A stretch of DNA of 36,372 bases from Limnochordaceae bacterium (GTDB taxonomy: Bacteria > Bacillota > Limnochordia > Limnochordales > DUMU01): NCBI GenBank assembly GCA_014896305.1, contig JADBKQ010000019.1, forward strand, positions 1 through 36,372, given 5' to 3'. Shown in pieces: positions 15,142 to 24,600 of this stretch. The translations under genes and the position numbers were made by a program. The notes under the pieces were generated by a model. That model searched no databases. It was given only the letters and a program-made list of their open reading frames with translations, and had not been told where the DNA came from. Position 1 is the stretch's first letter, and each line of letters starts with the position of its first letter.

Positions 15142-16860
15142 ATGGGATCATTGATTCCATATTCTGGTGCGGGTTCCCCGCACCTTAAACGCGTCCTACA
15201 AGAATCAGGAATTAGCCCAGTGTCCTTTTTTTCTGGGCGAAATTGGGAAAGCCAGCTGGCTCAGGTTCCCGACCAATCCGTGCAGGTTGCCCTGGTTGAG
15301 TTCCCCTACAACGAAGCCGATCGTTATCAGGCCTTTGGCGGCGCAGAGGCTTTGGCTGCCGCCGCTGCCTACCTCCAGGCATGCCGCCACGTCCTGCAGC
15401 AACTGCGGCGAGTCTTGGATGATGCGGTAGTCTACGTGGTCGACCTGCCTCGCTGGCTGCCGTTCCACGCCCTGGCGCTCGAGGAGGAAGGATTGCGGTT
15501 CAAGAACTGGATCGCCGTCGCTGTTGCAGCCGCCGCTGAACCGCCCGGCGCCTCTCGCCACCTCTCCGTCCCCCTGACGCCAGTGCACACCGGGATTCTT
15601 GTGTATGTGACCGATCCGGTTTTCGTCGCCTTGCAGAAGGTGCGTGAACCCCATCAGACGTGCCGACGTTGTCACCTGCCCCTGGCGGATTGGGGGGGCA
15701 AGAAGGCCCAACGCAACCCCGCTGGCCGAGTGATCTCGGACATCTGGGTGCACACCCCTTTCTTCCCCCCGGAGGCACTGTCGCAAGCCGGCCATGCTTC
15801 GTCGGCGGCGGCAGCATCCAGCTCACAGACGCCCGGTTCACAGGAGGAAGCACAAGCAGAAATACTCCGCCGCCTGTTTGGCCTAGCCCGGGGTCAAGGC
15901 AGGCGAGCCGCGGTGGTCGTTCAGCCGGAGTTCGCAGACGAGCTACCGGCTCCGCCGCCGAACCTGCCGACCTTGTCCATATCGCAGTCTACCCCCGAGC
16001 CTGCCCCTACCCAGCCCACCCCTACGCGGCCTACCAACGTTCAGCCTCTCTTGCAGCGGGATCAGCCTCTTGCCGCCCGGCCGCTCTACGAGCCGCTCCC
16101 GTTAGACCCAACCGCTCCCCTGGCTCTTGACACCCTGTACCAGGCCGACGTGGTGGCGGCGCTCCGCCACGTGCCAGACGATTCTATCGATCTGGCATTT
16201 GCTGACCCCCCGTACAACCTGGAGAAGGAATACTCCCGGTACGAGGACGATCGCCAGGAGTCCGAATACCTGCGCTGGTGCGAGGAGTGGCTGGCAGAGT
16301 ATGTGCGCATTCTGAAGCCAACCGGGTCACTCTTCGTGGTAAACCTGCCGCGCTGGGCCGTTCACCATGCGGCTTACTTGAGCAGTCGCCTCTACCTGCA
16401 GCATTGGATTGCGTGGGATGCGCTGTCCGAGCCGCGGGGGCGGATCATGCCGGCGCACTATGCCGTCTTGTACTACACCAAGAGCCCAACCGGCTTCACG
16501 TTTCACCCGCAGCGCTGTTATCCTCCGGACTATTGCTTCCGAGCTCGCTGCGTGCGCCGCCGGGACCCGCAGGCAGAGACGATGCCCTTGACGGACATCT
16601 GGTATGACATCCATCGGATTCGGCATCGCCGAGACCGCGACGCCCATCCCTGCCAGTTACCACTACGGCTGCTGGACCGGATCATCGAAATGGCAACCAA
16701 TCCCGGTCAGGTGGTGTTGGACGGATTTGCTGGTACGGGCTCCGCCATGATCACCGCCTACCAGCGGGGGAGGCATTTCATCGGAGTCGACATCGACCCC
16801 AAGTACCTCACGATTACCGCGCACAAGCTGCGCAGCCAGCTGCCGATCGTCGAAAGGTGA
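15142..16860 (+). CDS. Tandem DNA methyltransferase: degenerate N-terminal copy fused to an active beta-class copy
   Basis: The protein has 572 residues, and its start has AAGGAG 8 nt upstream. The C-terminal half (about 325-568) carries catalytic DPPYN (355-359), NLPRW (401-405), TDIW, a HPCQLP-type element (HPTQKP-like) and the SAM motif DGFAGTGSA (527-535). It should methylate DNA adenine N6 or cytosine N4. The N-terminal half (about 30-210) aligns to it: EFPYN (53-57) replaces DPPYN, DLPRW is at 101-105, then CRRCHLPLADWGGKK (174-188) and SDIW. It has no SAM motif, so it is probably a pseudo-enzyme used for DNA recognition. The CxxC/GGKK element is lost from the C-terminal copy. A Pro/Thr/Ser linker (about 215-315) joins them. 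No restriction gene is adjacent. Confidence 0.85.
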   Translation: MGSLIPYSGAGSPHLKRVLQESGISPVSFFSGRNWESQLAQVPDQSVQVALVEFPYNEADRYQAFGGAEALAAAAAYLQACRHVLQQLRRVLDDAVVYVVDLPRWLPFHALALEEEGLRFKNWIAVAVAAAAEPPGASRHLSVPLTPVHTGILVYVTDPVFVALQKVREPHQTCRRCHLPLADWGGKKAQRNPAGRVISDIWVHTPFFPPEALSQAGHASSAAAASSSQTPGSQEEAQAEILRRLFGLARGQGRRAAVVVQPEFADELPAPPPNLPTLSISQSTPEPAPTQPTPTRPTNVQPLLQRDQPLAARPLYEPLPLDPTAPLALDTLYQADVVAALRHVPDDSIDLAFADPPYNLEKEYSRYEDDRQESEYLRWCEEWLAEYVRILKPTGSLFVVNLPRWAVHHAAYLSSRLYLQHWIAWDALSEPRGRIMPAHYAVLYYTKSPTGFTFHPQRCYPPDYCFRARCVRRRDPQAETMPLTDIWYDIHRIRHRRDRDAHPCQLPLRLLDRIIEMATNPGQVVLDGFAGTGSAMITAYQRGRHFIGVDIDPKYLTITAHKLRSQLPIVER

Positions 16861-16876
16861 ACCCCGGTCGACAAAC

Positions 16877-16913
16877 ACGAACATTTTACATTCCTCTTCG
16901 TTACAATGTTCGT
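16877..16913 (+). promoter_or_regulatory. PurBox-like inverted repeat overlapping a promoter
   Basis: ACGAACATT (16877-16885) and AATGTTCGT (16905-16913) are a perfect 9-bp inverted repeat with 19 bp between. Each arm matches the Bacillus PurR PurBox AWWWCCGAACWWT in 11 of 13 positions. TACAAT (16902-16907), a 5/6 -10, overlaps the right arm, so a bound repressor would block it. The downstream genes are of purine transport and salvage type. The spacing is slightly wider than the 16-17 bp I recall for B. subtilis. Confidence 0.55.
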
Positions 16914-16936
16914 CATTCAGCAGGAGGCATCGGCAG

Positions 16937-17068
16937 GTGCGGCGAACCTTTCCTTCTGATTCTAATTCGTCACGTCCGGGGCGACGCGCTGTGACCGTCG
17001 AAGGGAGTCGTCCTGCCCGCACGGGCTGCAAATACTGTGCATGGCGGTATGAGGGGTGTACGGGGTGA
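16937..17068 (+). CDS. 43-aa small protein with Cys-rich C-terminus, coupled to the NCS2 permease
   Basis: A GTG at 16937 follows a perfect AGGAGG (16922-16927) with 9-nt spacing. The 43 codons end in TGA that overlaps the permease GTG (GTGA, 17065-17068), typical translational coupling. The N-terminal part is Arg/Ser-rich and basic. The C-terminus TGCKYCAWRYEGCTG has Cys31, Cys34 and Cys41 (C-x2-C-x6-C) and could bind zinc or another metal. No known family is recognised. It is the first reading frame after the PurBox-like promoter, so it could be a small regulator or accessory subunit, or a leader peptide that controls the permease. Confidence 0.6.
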   Translation: MRRTFPSDSNSSRPGRRAVTVEGSRPARTGCKYCAWRYEGCTG

Positions 17069-18147
17069 ACCTGCAAGACTGGCTGGCTGTTTTCGGTGTC
17101 GTACTCAATGGCATTCCCCAGGGGCTATTGGCCCTGGGTTACGGCTTCGCTGCGCTTCCCACCGCCCTCGCCTTTGCCATTGGGCTGGTAGGGACGTGGG
17201 CGTTCCATTCGGTAGCGCCCATCTCCTTCCAAGCAGAGACCATCACGCTGGTAGGAACGTTGGGTTCGAACATGCGCGAACGCCTTTCCATTTTGTTTTG
17301 GGAAGGCGTGATCATGACCTTCGTCGGCGCATTTGGACTCCTCGAGGAGATCGTCAACCTCATCGGTCCGCAGGTCACCAGCGCCATGATGGCCGGCGTT
17401 GGCATCATGCTCGCCTATGTGGCCATCCAGATGGGCCTCAGTTCACCCTGGGTGGCAGCGGCCTCCGCCGCCGTGGCGCTTTCCGTTTGGGCGTTCACGG
17501 GAAACCTGGTGCACACGATCGTCTGGTCGGTGTTGGCAGGCACCATAGTCGGCCGTTTCGTGTCCTTTCAGGCCACGGAGTCCTCTCCGGAACGGGAGCG
17601 CTTTCGCCTGCAGCCACTGGTTTGGCGCTTTTGGGAGTCACCGACGGTGCTGCGTGGCGCCCTCAGCCTATCCATGCTCAACATTGGTGCGAACATTACC
17701 TTCGGCAAGATCACTGGCCAGATTGCCCGAGCCAACGTGAACGTCGATCATCTCGCCGTCTATTCGTCCCTGGCCGATGTCTCTTCGTCCCTGTTTGGCG
17801 GGGCGCCCGTAGAGGCCATCATCTCTGCGACCGGCGCCGCACCGCACCCCCACTTTGCCGCCATGGCCATGATGGCGGTATTCGTCGTCATCCTGCTGCT
17901 GGGGCTTTTGCCCCGTATTGGCCGGTACGTACCGCAAGCCAGCATCGCTGGCTTCCTGTTCGTGCTGGGGGCGATCGTCACGCTGCCCACCAACGTTCAA
18001 CTCGCCTTTCAAGACGTGGCGCTCAATAGCCCCATGGCCGCCATCCTGGGAGTCACCATCGTCGTCAGTGCCCGCTTTGACCCCTTCCTGGGCATGGTAG
18101 CCGGCACGCTGCTGCGGGCGGTCTTTGCCCTGGCCGGCGCCATCTAA
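17065..18147 (+). CDS. NCS2-family (nucleobase:cation symporter 2-like) permease
   Basis: The 360-residue membrane protein has about ten or more hydrophobic helices. FGGAPVEAIISATGAAP matches the conserved NCS2/AzgA-type signature near the substrate site (usually GGTPVE...GAAP), and LSMLNIGANITFGKITGQ resembles the preceding NCS2 region. It is shorter than typical NCS2 permeases (about 430-460 residues). The GTG at 17065 has GAGGGG 8 nt upstream, while another GTG at 17056 is too close to it. The PurBox-like promoter and the phosphoribosyltransferase downstream suggest a purine base as substrate, which is inference. Confidence 0.75.
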   Translation: MNLQDWLAVFGVVLNGIPQGLLALGYGFAALPTALAFAIGLVGTWAFHSVAPISFQAETITLVGTLGSNMRERLSILFWEGVIMTFVGAFGLLEEIVNLIGPQVTSAMMAGVGIMLAYVAIQMGLSSPWVAAASAAVALSVWAFTGNLVHTIVWSVLAGTIVGRFVSFQATESSPERERFRLQPLVWRFWESPTVLRGALSLSMLNIGANITFGKITGQIARANVNVDHLAVYSSLADVSSSLFGGAPVEAIISATGAAPHPHFAAMAMMAVFVVILLLGLLPRIGRYVPQASIAGFLFVLGAIVTLPTNVQLAFQDVALNSPMAAILGVTIVVSARFDPFLGMVAGTLLRAVFALAGAI

Positions 18148-18244
18148 CCCCATGCTCTGCATGTCGAGCTTACTATGTTGATCTCATTGCCCATTCCAGT
18201 CGGCACACTGCCACGAGATCGAGATCAAGGGAGGCCCCAAACTC

Positions 18245-18931
18245 ATGACTGAGCCCATGCTTTATGACCTCGACGAAACTGCGGCAACCCCGTCCGCCTC
18301 CGGACGACCCGGACAACCCAGCGAGACTCATCCAGGCGACACCTCCCACTGGCGTTTGCCGTACTCAGGCCAAACCCACTACGACGTCGAGATCAGCGGC
18401 CTGCGGCGTCGCCTGCCAGTGGTGCGGGTGAACCAGAACCTGTGGATCGCTTCGTTCGTCATGCTGGGCGATGTTCAGCTGGTGAACGTGGTGGCGGGTG
18501 CGCTCGCTGCCCGCCTGGCTGGTCTCGACTTCGCCTACCTGGTAGGCCCGGAGGCTAAAGTCGTGCCGCTGCTGCAGGCGACCGCTACGTTACTGGGTCA
18601 CCGTCGCTACGTCGTCTGCCGCAAGAGTGTGAAGTCTTATATGCAAGACCCGGTCGTAGTGGAGGTGCAGTCCATCACTACCGCCGGCAAGCAGCGCCTG
18701 GTGCTGGATGGCCCTGACGCTCAGCTGGTGCGAGATCAGAAGGTCATCATTTTAGACGATGTCGTCTCCACTGGTGGCAGTCTAACTGCGGTCGAAGCGC
18801 TGCTGGCCAAAGCGGGGGCACGGATCGTGGCGCGAGCGGCCGCCCTGCAGGAAGGCGATTTTTACCAGGACTCCGATAGACCCCTGATCACCCTCGGCCG
18901 CCTGCCGGTGTTCGTCAAATCTACCCCGTAG
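18245..18931 (+). CDS. Phosphoribosyltransferase-family protein (adenine PRTase-like)
   Basis: The 228-residue protein has a type I PRTase fold. The PRPP-binding loop is VIILDDVVSTGGSL (167-180, with Asp171-Asp172), and AYLVGPEAKVVPLL (97-110) lies in the expected upstream region. The N-terminal ~35 residues are Pro/Ser/Gly-rich. It has no winged helix, so it does not look like the PurR repressor, which shares this fold. The likely role is purine base salvage to the nucleotide using PRPP, together with the upstream permease. A GGGAGG site lies 10 nt before the ATG. Its TAG overlaps the next GTG by one base (TAGTG). Confidence 0.8.
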   Translation: MTEPMLYDLDETAATPSASGRPGQPSETHPGDTSHWRLPYSGQTHYDVEISGLRRRLPVVRVNQNLWIASFVMLGDVQLVNVVAGALAARLAGLDFAYLVGPEAKVVPLLQATATLLGHRRYVVCRKSVKSYMQDPVVVEVQSITTAGKQRLVLDGPDAQLVRDQKVIILDDVVSTGGSLTAVEALLAKAGARIVARAAALQEGDFYQDSDRPLITLGRLPVFVKSTP

Positions 18932-20010
18932 TGACAACGAACGAGGCCGACGGCTGGGACCTGGTGTTGGAGTATGCGGTAGCAGCCAGCGCTGTTGCCG
19001 TTGGCTGGTCCGGCTACCTCGTCGACAGCCTGAAGTCGATCGGAGTTGCGCTGCCGGCGGCGTTGACGCAATCGCCGTTCACCGGCGGGATCGTGAACCT
19101 GCCAGCCATCATCATCGTGCTTGGACTCGCTGAGGTGCTGCTGCTCGGAACCAGGGAAAGCACCAGCACGAACTTCTGGGTCGTGGCGTTGAAAGTTTCG
19201 GTGATTGCCGTCTTCCTCGCCGCCGGGGTGGCCCACCTGCGAACCAGCCTGTGGCACCCCTTTCTCCCCTTCGGCTTGAACGGTGTGATGCATGGTGCTT
19301 CCATCATTTTCTTCGCCTACATCGGCTTTGATGCCGTTGCGACTGCCGCCGAAGAGACGAAAGACCCGGGGCGGCAGTTACCGGCCGGTATTCTGGGCTC
19401 ACTGGGGTTGTCCACGGTCCTATATCTGTCCGTCGCTCTGGTCCTGACCGGAATCGTCTCCTACCGCTTGCTGGATGTGCCCTCGCCGCTGTCGTTCGCC
19501 CTGCTCCAGCACGGATACAAGTGGGCCGGAGGCATCGTGGGCCTGGGCGGATTGGCTGGTCTGACCAGCGTTATGCTAGTGGACCTGTTTGCCCAAAGCC
19601 GGATCCTGTACGCCATGGGCCGCGACGGGTTGTTGCCGGCTCAGCTGACCCGGTTGCATCCCCGCTTTCATACGCCTTATCGAGTCATTTTGCTCACCGG
19701 AGTCCTCGTGGCCACGGCTGCCGCCCTCTTGCCCGTGCAATGGATCGCCGAAATGGCCAACATCGGCACGCTGGCTGCTTTCGTTCTCGTGTCCGTTGGG
19801 GTCATCGTGTTGCGTTACACCGAGCCGCAGCGGGAGCGGCCGTTTCGAGTTCCGCTCTTCCCGCTGACGCCACTGTTGACCGTCGGCGCGTCCATCTACC
19901 TGATGGCCAACCTGCCGCGGGTCACCTGGATCCGTTTCGTGGTCTGGCTCGTGATCGGCCTGCTGCTCTACTTCTCCTGGGGACGGCATCACAGCGAACT
20001 GGCGTCCTGA
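18931..20010 (+). CDS. APC-family amino acid permease lacking its N-terminal helices
   Basis: The 359 residues contain the C-terminal two-thirds of an APC-superfamily permease: GWDLVLEYAVAASAVAVGWSGYL, then IIFFAYIGFDAVATAAEETKDPGRQLP (spread over about 118-145), then GGLAGLTSVMLVDLFAQSRILYAMGRDGLLP. In cationic-amino-acid-type relatives, GWDLVLEYA is preceded by about 90-110 residues (TM1-3, including the GxGIF substrate motif). These are absent here because the preceding DNA encodes the phosphoribosyltransferase. The GTG start shares one base with the upstream stop. Loss of TM1 should abolish transport, so this is probably a recent deletion remnant that is still translated. Confidence 0.75.
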   Translation: MTTNEADGWDLVLEYAVAASAVAVGWSGYLVDSLKSIGVALPAALTQSPFTGGIVNLPAIIIVLGLAEVLLLGTRESTSTNFWVVALKVSVIAVFLAAGVAHLRTSLWHPFLPFGLNGVMHGASIIFFAYIGFDAVATAAEETKDPGRQLPAGILGSLGLSTVLYLSVALVLTGIVSYRLLDVPSPLSFALLQHGYKWAGGIVGLGGLAGLTSVMLVDLFAQSRILYAMGRDGLLPAQLTRLHPRFHTPYRVILLTGVLVATAAALLPVQWIAEMANIGTLAAFVLVSVGVIVLRYTEPQRERPFRVPLFPLTPLLTVGASIYLMANLPRVTWIRFVVWLVIGLLLYFSWGRHHSELAS

Positions 20011-20117
20011 TCGAGTCCGGTTTCGGCGATCTCGTGGCCAGCGGCTCGTAGCGCCTCTCGGTGGTGGCGTGCGGAGGTCAACACCGTGATGGCCGGTGCG
20101 GCAGGCGGCCAGTCGAC

Positions 20118-20172
20118 GACGGCCGGTGAGGAGCAGAGGATCCGCTCCTCTCACCGGCCGTCCTTTTCTTTC
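20118..20172 (+). terminator. Rho-independent terminator of the purine/permease cluster
   Basis: GACGGCCGGTGAGGAGC (20118-20134) pairs with GCTCCTCTCACCGGCCGTC (20144-20162), leaving a 2-nt bulge and a 9-nt loop. CTTTTCTTTC follows. It lies 108 bp after the truncated permease stop and faces the plus strand. Confidence 0.85.
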
Positions 20173-20252
20173 CGTATCTGTAGCCTCCACATCCTCACTT
20201 CGGTGAGGTCGGAGGACGCCTACCGTTAGCGACCCGGTTGCTGCACCACTTG

Positions 20253-21356
20253 CTACTTGCGAGCCGCCGGATTGTACACTGGCTGACCCGTGCGAGCCGA
20301 AGTGTAGATAGCCTCCAGGATCTGCGTAATGGTGGCCGCCTGTTCGGGCAAGACCACCGGCTGCTGGTCGTTGATCACGGCGTCGATCCAGCGCCGGGCC
20401 TCCATGAAGCCAGGGTCGACCGATTGGCCTTCAAAGTAGGCGACTCCGCCACTTTGCAGCTCCGCCTTGGTGGTATACAGCTGTCCAAACTTCTCGCCGT
20501 TGATCCGCAGACCGTCAAAGAAGTCCGCCCCGCCCTCCGTGCCACACAGCACGCAGATGGCTTCGCCCACCTGGAGCGTGTTGAGAGCCCAGCTCGACTC
20601 CAGAATCACCGTCGCCCCGTTGGTGAAGCGGATGAAGCCAAACGCGGAGTCTTCCACGGTGAACTTATTCGGATCCCACGGCCCCCAGGCGTTGGCCGCA
20701 TTCTCGCGCTGGCTCAGCTTTTTGAACGTACTGCCCATGGCGGATTCCCACTGATAGTTACTCATCAGCCACAAGGTAAGGTCAAGCGCATGGGTGCCGA
20801 TGTCGATCAACGGCCCCCCGCCTTGCATCTCCTCATTCAGGAAGACGCCCCAGGTGGGCACGGCCCGCCGCCGGACCGCCAGCGCTTTCGCAAAGTAGAT
20901 CTCGCCCAGTTCACCTGCGTCGACTAGCTTCTTCAAATACCAGGAGTCCGCCCGGTGCCGGTTCTGATACCCGATGGTGAGCTTCTTGCCCGTTCGCCGC
21001 GCTGCGTCCACCATGGCTTTGGCTTCGGCATAGGTCTTGGCCATAGGCTTTTCGCACATCACGTGCTTGCCAGCCTCGAGCGCCGCCACGCTCATCTCGG
21101 AGTGCAGCTTATTAGGAGTGCATACGTGCACGACGTCGATGTCTTTCCGGGCCAACAGGTCATGGTAATCCGTGTACACTTTGGCGTCTGGTGTGCCGTA
21201 CCTCTTCGCGCCTTCCTCCGCACGCTCCTTGATGATGTCGCAGAAAGCGACGATCTCGACTTCCGGCAACTTCGCCAAGTTTGGCATGTGCTTCCCGTTC
21301 GCAATGCCGCCGACCCCGATGATTCCAACCCGCACTTTTTCGTTCTTCCCGATCAT
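20253..21356 (-). CDS. Gfo/Idh/MocA-family NAD(P)-dependent oxidoreductase
   Basis: The product has 367 residues, full length for the family. An N-terminal Rossmann fold has VGIIGVGGIANGKHMPNL (about 9-26). The conserved CEKPMAK follows, and the C-terminal domain has GGGPLIDIGTHALDLTLWLM with the catalytic Asp/His pair, ending in a strand-rich fold. Such enzymes usually oxidise or reduce sugars, inositols or their derivatives. The substrate cannot be assigned. The frame is open a further 51 codons upstream, but the ATG at 21356 is preceded by GTGGAGG (10-nt spacing). It lies downstream of metH on the same strand with a 171-bp gap after the possible small protein. Confidence 0.9.
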   Translation of the reverse strand: MIGKNEKVRVGIIGVGGIANGKHMPNLAKLPEVEIVAFCDIIKERAEEGAKRYGTPDAKVYTDYHDLLARKDIDVVHVCTPNKLHSEMSVAALEAGKHVMCEKPMAKTYAEAKAMVDAARRTGKKLTIGYQNRHRADSWYLKKLVDAGELGEIYFAKALAVRRRAVPTWGVFLNEEMQGGGPLIDIGTHALDLTLWLMSNYQWESAMGSTFKKLSQRENAANAWGPWDPNKFTVEDSAFGFIRFTNGATVILESSWALNTLQVGEAICVLCGTEGGADFFDGLRINGEKFGQLYTTKAELQSGGVAYFEGQSVDPGFMEARRWIDAVINDQQPVVLPEQAATITQILEAIYTSARTGQPVYNPAARK

Positions 21357-21527
21357 CCTGCGGACGCCTCCACTCCGTTTTTGAAAAGTGCGACCAGCTG
21401 AACCAGACCAGCCCGTATTCTGCCCTTGCCGGAGGTAACCACACCCTGACTTGGCGCCCCATCTGACCCTGGCAGCCACCCCTGGCGGCCCCCCCTGGCG
21501 CTTCGCCACAACCCTGTTCGACGCTAC

Positions 21528-21677
21528 CTATTTGTTCCCTGCCGCTTTGATGGCCGCCTGCCGCAATCGTACGTTTAACGTGGGGGGTACCACCACCTTC
21601 ATGACCACCTCTGTCGGCTGACCCTGACCGACCTTCCCTGGCACTTCACCCTCTGTGACTCCTTCGACGTCCCACAA
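21528..21677 (-). CDS. Possible 49-aa small protein immediately downstream of metH
   Basis: A TTG one base after the metH stop opens 49 codons ending at TAG (21528-21530). GAGG inside the last metH codons lies 6-7 nt upstream. The C-terminal half, VVMKVVVPPTLNVRLRQAA then IKAAGNK, looks protein-like. An overlapping ATG in another frame gives a less natural 28-aa product. No family is recognised. Expression coupled to metH is inference. Confidence 0.4.
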   Translation of the reverse strand: MWDVEGVTEGEVPGKVGQGQPTEVVMKVVVPPTLNVRLRQAAIKAAGNK

Positions 21678-21678
21678 G

Positions 21679-24600
21679 TCATACCTCGAAATACTTGCAC
21701 AATGGATGATGGATCACCAATGCACTGACCGAGGCCTCCGGATCCATCATGAAACCTTCCGTCAGTGATAACCCAATCTCTTCCGGCTGCAACAGGGCAA
21801 AAAGTGGTTGCTGTAAGCTCAGGTCCGGACAAGCAGGGTAGCCAAACGAGTACCTGCGCCCCCGGTAACGGGCCTGGAAACGCTCTTTCATCGTCAACTC
21901 GGGCGGATCAGGAAATCCCCACCAGGTCCGGATCTGCTGGTGCAACCACTCTGCGGCTGCTTCCGCCGCTTCTAACGCCAGGGCCTGCAGGATGTGACTG
22001 CGCAAATAGTTGCCTTGCCGCCGCCACTCCTCCGCCCACAACCGGATTCCTTGCCCCGCGGTTACGGCTAGCAGGCAGACATTGTCGCACGGCTGCCCAT
22101 CTGCTCCCAGCGGGTGAACGTAATCCGCCAAGCACAGCCGCTCCCCTCCCTGCTGACGCGGGAACGGCAGGACCGCTACCTCCTGCCAGCCCACCTCGCC
22201 GGCGCCTGCTCGCACATACAGGCGTATGCAATCACCTGTCCCCGCCGCACCAAAAAACCTCCAGACCAGGCCGACTTGCATCCTCCCTCTTCGACACTCC
22301 TCTTGAACTTCGGCCACCGCCTGCCGCAACCGGAGAGCCTGCGGATCGCCGTCGGCCAATGCTCGCTCGACTCCTGTCTTCAGCCCCAGGTGCCGGTTGT
22401 AGAGCATCACCGGATTGACGTACGCCCAGATTTCATCCAGTTGCGTACCTTGCAAGTGCAGGACATGGCGTTCATAATCGGGTGGCCTCGGTATCTGGCC
22501 TACCGACAGCCTCGGCACGCCCGAGGGCGGCAACGGTGCAAGGTCCGGCACCACAAGGCTCGGAACCACGACTGCCCGGGGTTCTGACGCAGACCTGGTC
22601 GCGTTTGACACCCCTGGCCCGTCTTTCGTCCCAAGCGGCCGGTCCCTCCCCCACTCTTCTTCGAGCTGTCGCCGCCCGGCCGGCGTCATCAGGCGATTGG
22701 CCAGATCCAGGCCTTGCATGGCATCCCGGGCGTAGACCACCAGCCCCCCGTACGCTGGCGCGATGCGAGTCCGAACAAACTTCTCCGTCAGGGCCGCCCC
22801 TCCCACCAGCAGCGGCGGGCACGTCCCAGCGGCGGTCATCTCTTCGGCGGTCATGACCATTTGCTGAGCCGACTTGACCAGCAACCCTGACAATCCCACA
22901 ATATCCGGCCGGTACTGGCGAATCCCGCCGATGATTTCTGCCGGCGGAACCTTGATGCCCAGGTTGATCACGCGGTAGCCATTGTTGGCCAGAATGATCT
23001 CAACCAGGTTTTTGCCAATGTCATGAACGTCACCTTTGACCGTCGCCAGCAACACTGTCCCCCGGCCTGTGTTTTGCTGATCTCCTTTGATCAAGGGCTC
23101 TAGATAGGCTACTGCAGCCTTCATCACCTCTGCGCTCCGGAGCACCTCGGCCACGATCAGCTCGTTACGGTTAAAGAGCCGGCCGACCTCCTGCATTCCC
23201 GCCATGAGCGGCCCATTGATGATGGCCAGGGGAGTCTTGCCCTTCTGCAGCTCCTCCTCGAGAGCTTCCACCAGCCCATCCTTGCTCCCCTCCACGATCA
23301 AAGCCGCCAGCCTTTCCTCCGATGAACGAGGCGTCGGTCGCTGCGGCCTTACGGCACGGGCCGCCCCGCCCTGTTCAGCGGCTTGGGGGCGGAAGTACGA
23401 AGCGAAGGCGGTGATGGTGGCGTTGTCAGAGTGTAGCAAGACATCTTCCGCCAGTCGCCGCTCCTGATCGGAGAGGGTAGCGTAACGGCGCAGCCGCTCG
23501 GTGTTGACGATGGCGAGGTCAAGGCCGGCTTCGACGCAATGGTGCAAAAAGACGGCGTTGACGACCTCACGGCCCGCTGGCGGCAAGCCAAACGAAACAT
23601 TGCTGATGCCCAGAATCGTCTTACACTGCGGCAGCTCCTGCTTGATGCTGCGGATGGCCGTGATCGTCTCGAGGGCTGACCCCTTATACTGCTCATCGCC
23701 GGAGGCGCACGGAAACGTGAGGGGGTCAAAGATGATGTCCCGGGCTGGTACGCCGTACCGGTTCACCAGCAGATCGTAGGCCCGGCGGGCGATGGCCAGC
23801 TTGCGCTGGTGCGAGACGGCCATGCCTTGCTCGTCGATGGTGCCGACCACCAGTGCAGCTCCGTAGCGGCGCACCAGGGGTACAACTTTCTGAAAGCGCC
23901 CTTCGCCATCCTCGAGGTTAATCGAATTGATGATGGATTTGCCCTGGCAGTATGTGAGCGCGGCCTCGATGACGTCGGGATCGGTCGAGTCGATCATCAA
24001 GGGGACCTTGACCTTGCCGATCACAGAAGCCATGAACGACTCCATGTCGGCCTTTTCGTTCCGATCCGGATCGGCCAGGCAGATGTCGATGATCTGCGCC
24101 CCGTCCCGCACCTGGCGGCGGGCAATCTCGCTGGCTTCGTCGAAGTTGCCGGCCGCAATCAGTTTCTTGAACAGGCGCGAGCCAATGACGTTGGTCCGCT
24201 CGCCGACGATCACGGGCCGGGTGGTCTCGTCGATCTCCAGGTTCTCGATCCCGGAGACACACGTGCCCCGCTCTGCCGGGTCCAGCGGCTGGTGAACGGG
24301 AACAGGAACGGCCCCCGTGCCTGCGGACACATTCCCGCGTCCTTCACGTTCCCCTGTCGCGGCACTGCCACCGTGAGCCGTTTCCCGGACGAGTCGCACC
24401 AGCGCCTGAATGTGTTCGGGAGTGGTGCCGCAGCAGCCGCCGATGAGGTTCACCCAACGCTGCTGGATGAACCTCCCCAACACCTGCCGCATGGCGGCGG
24501 GAGTCTCGAGGTAGCAACCATTCTCGTCCGGCAAGCCGGCGTTCGGCACGACGGCGACCGGGAAGGGGGAAAGCGACGCCAGGGCACGCACATGATCCGC

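Noticed and set aside
17037-18029. Long His/Arg-rich plus-strand frame over the permease
   Set aside because: Out-of-frame shadow of the NCS2 permease, whose frame has clear membrane helices and the family signature.
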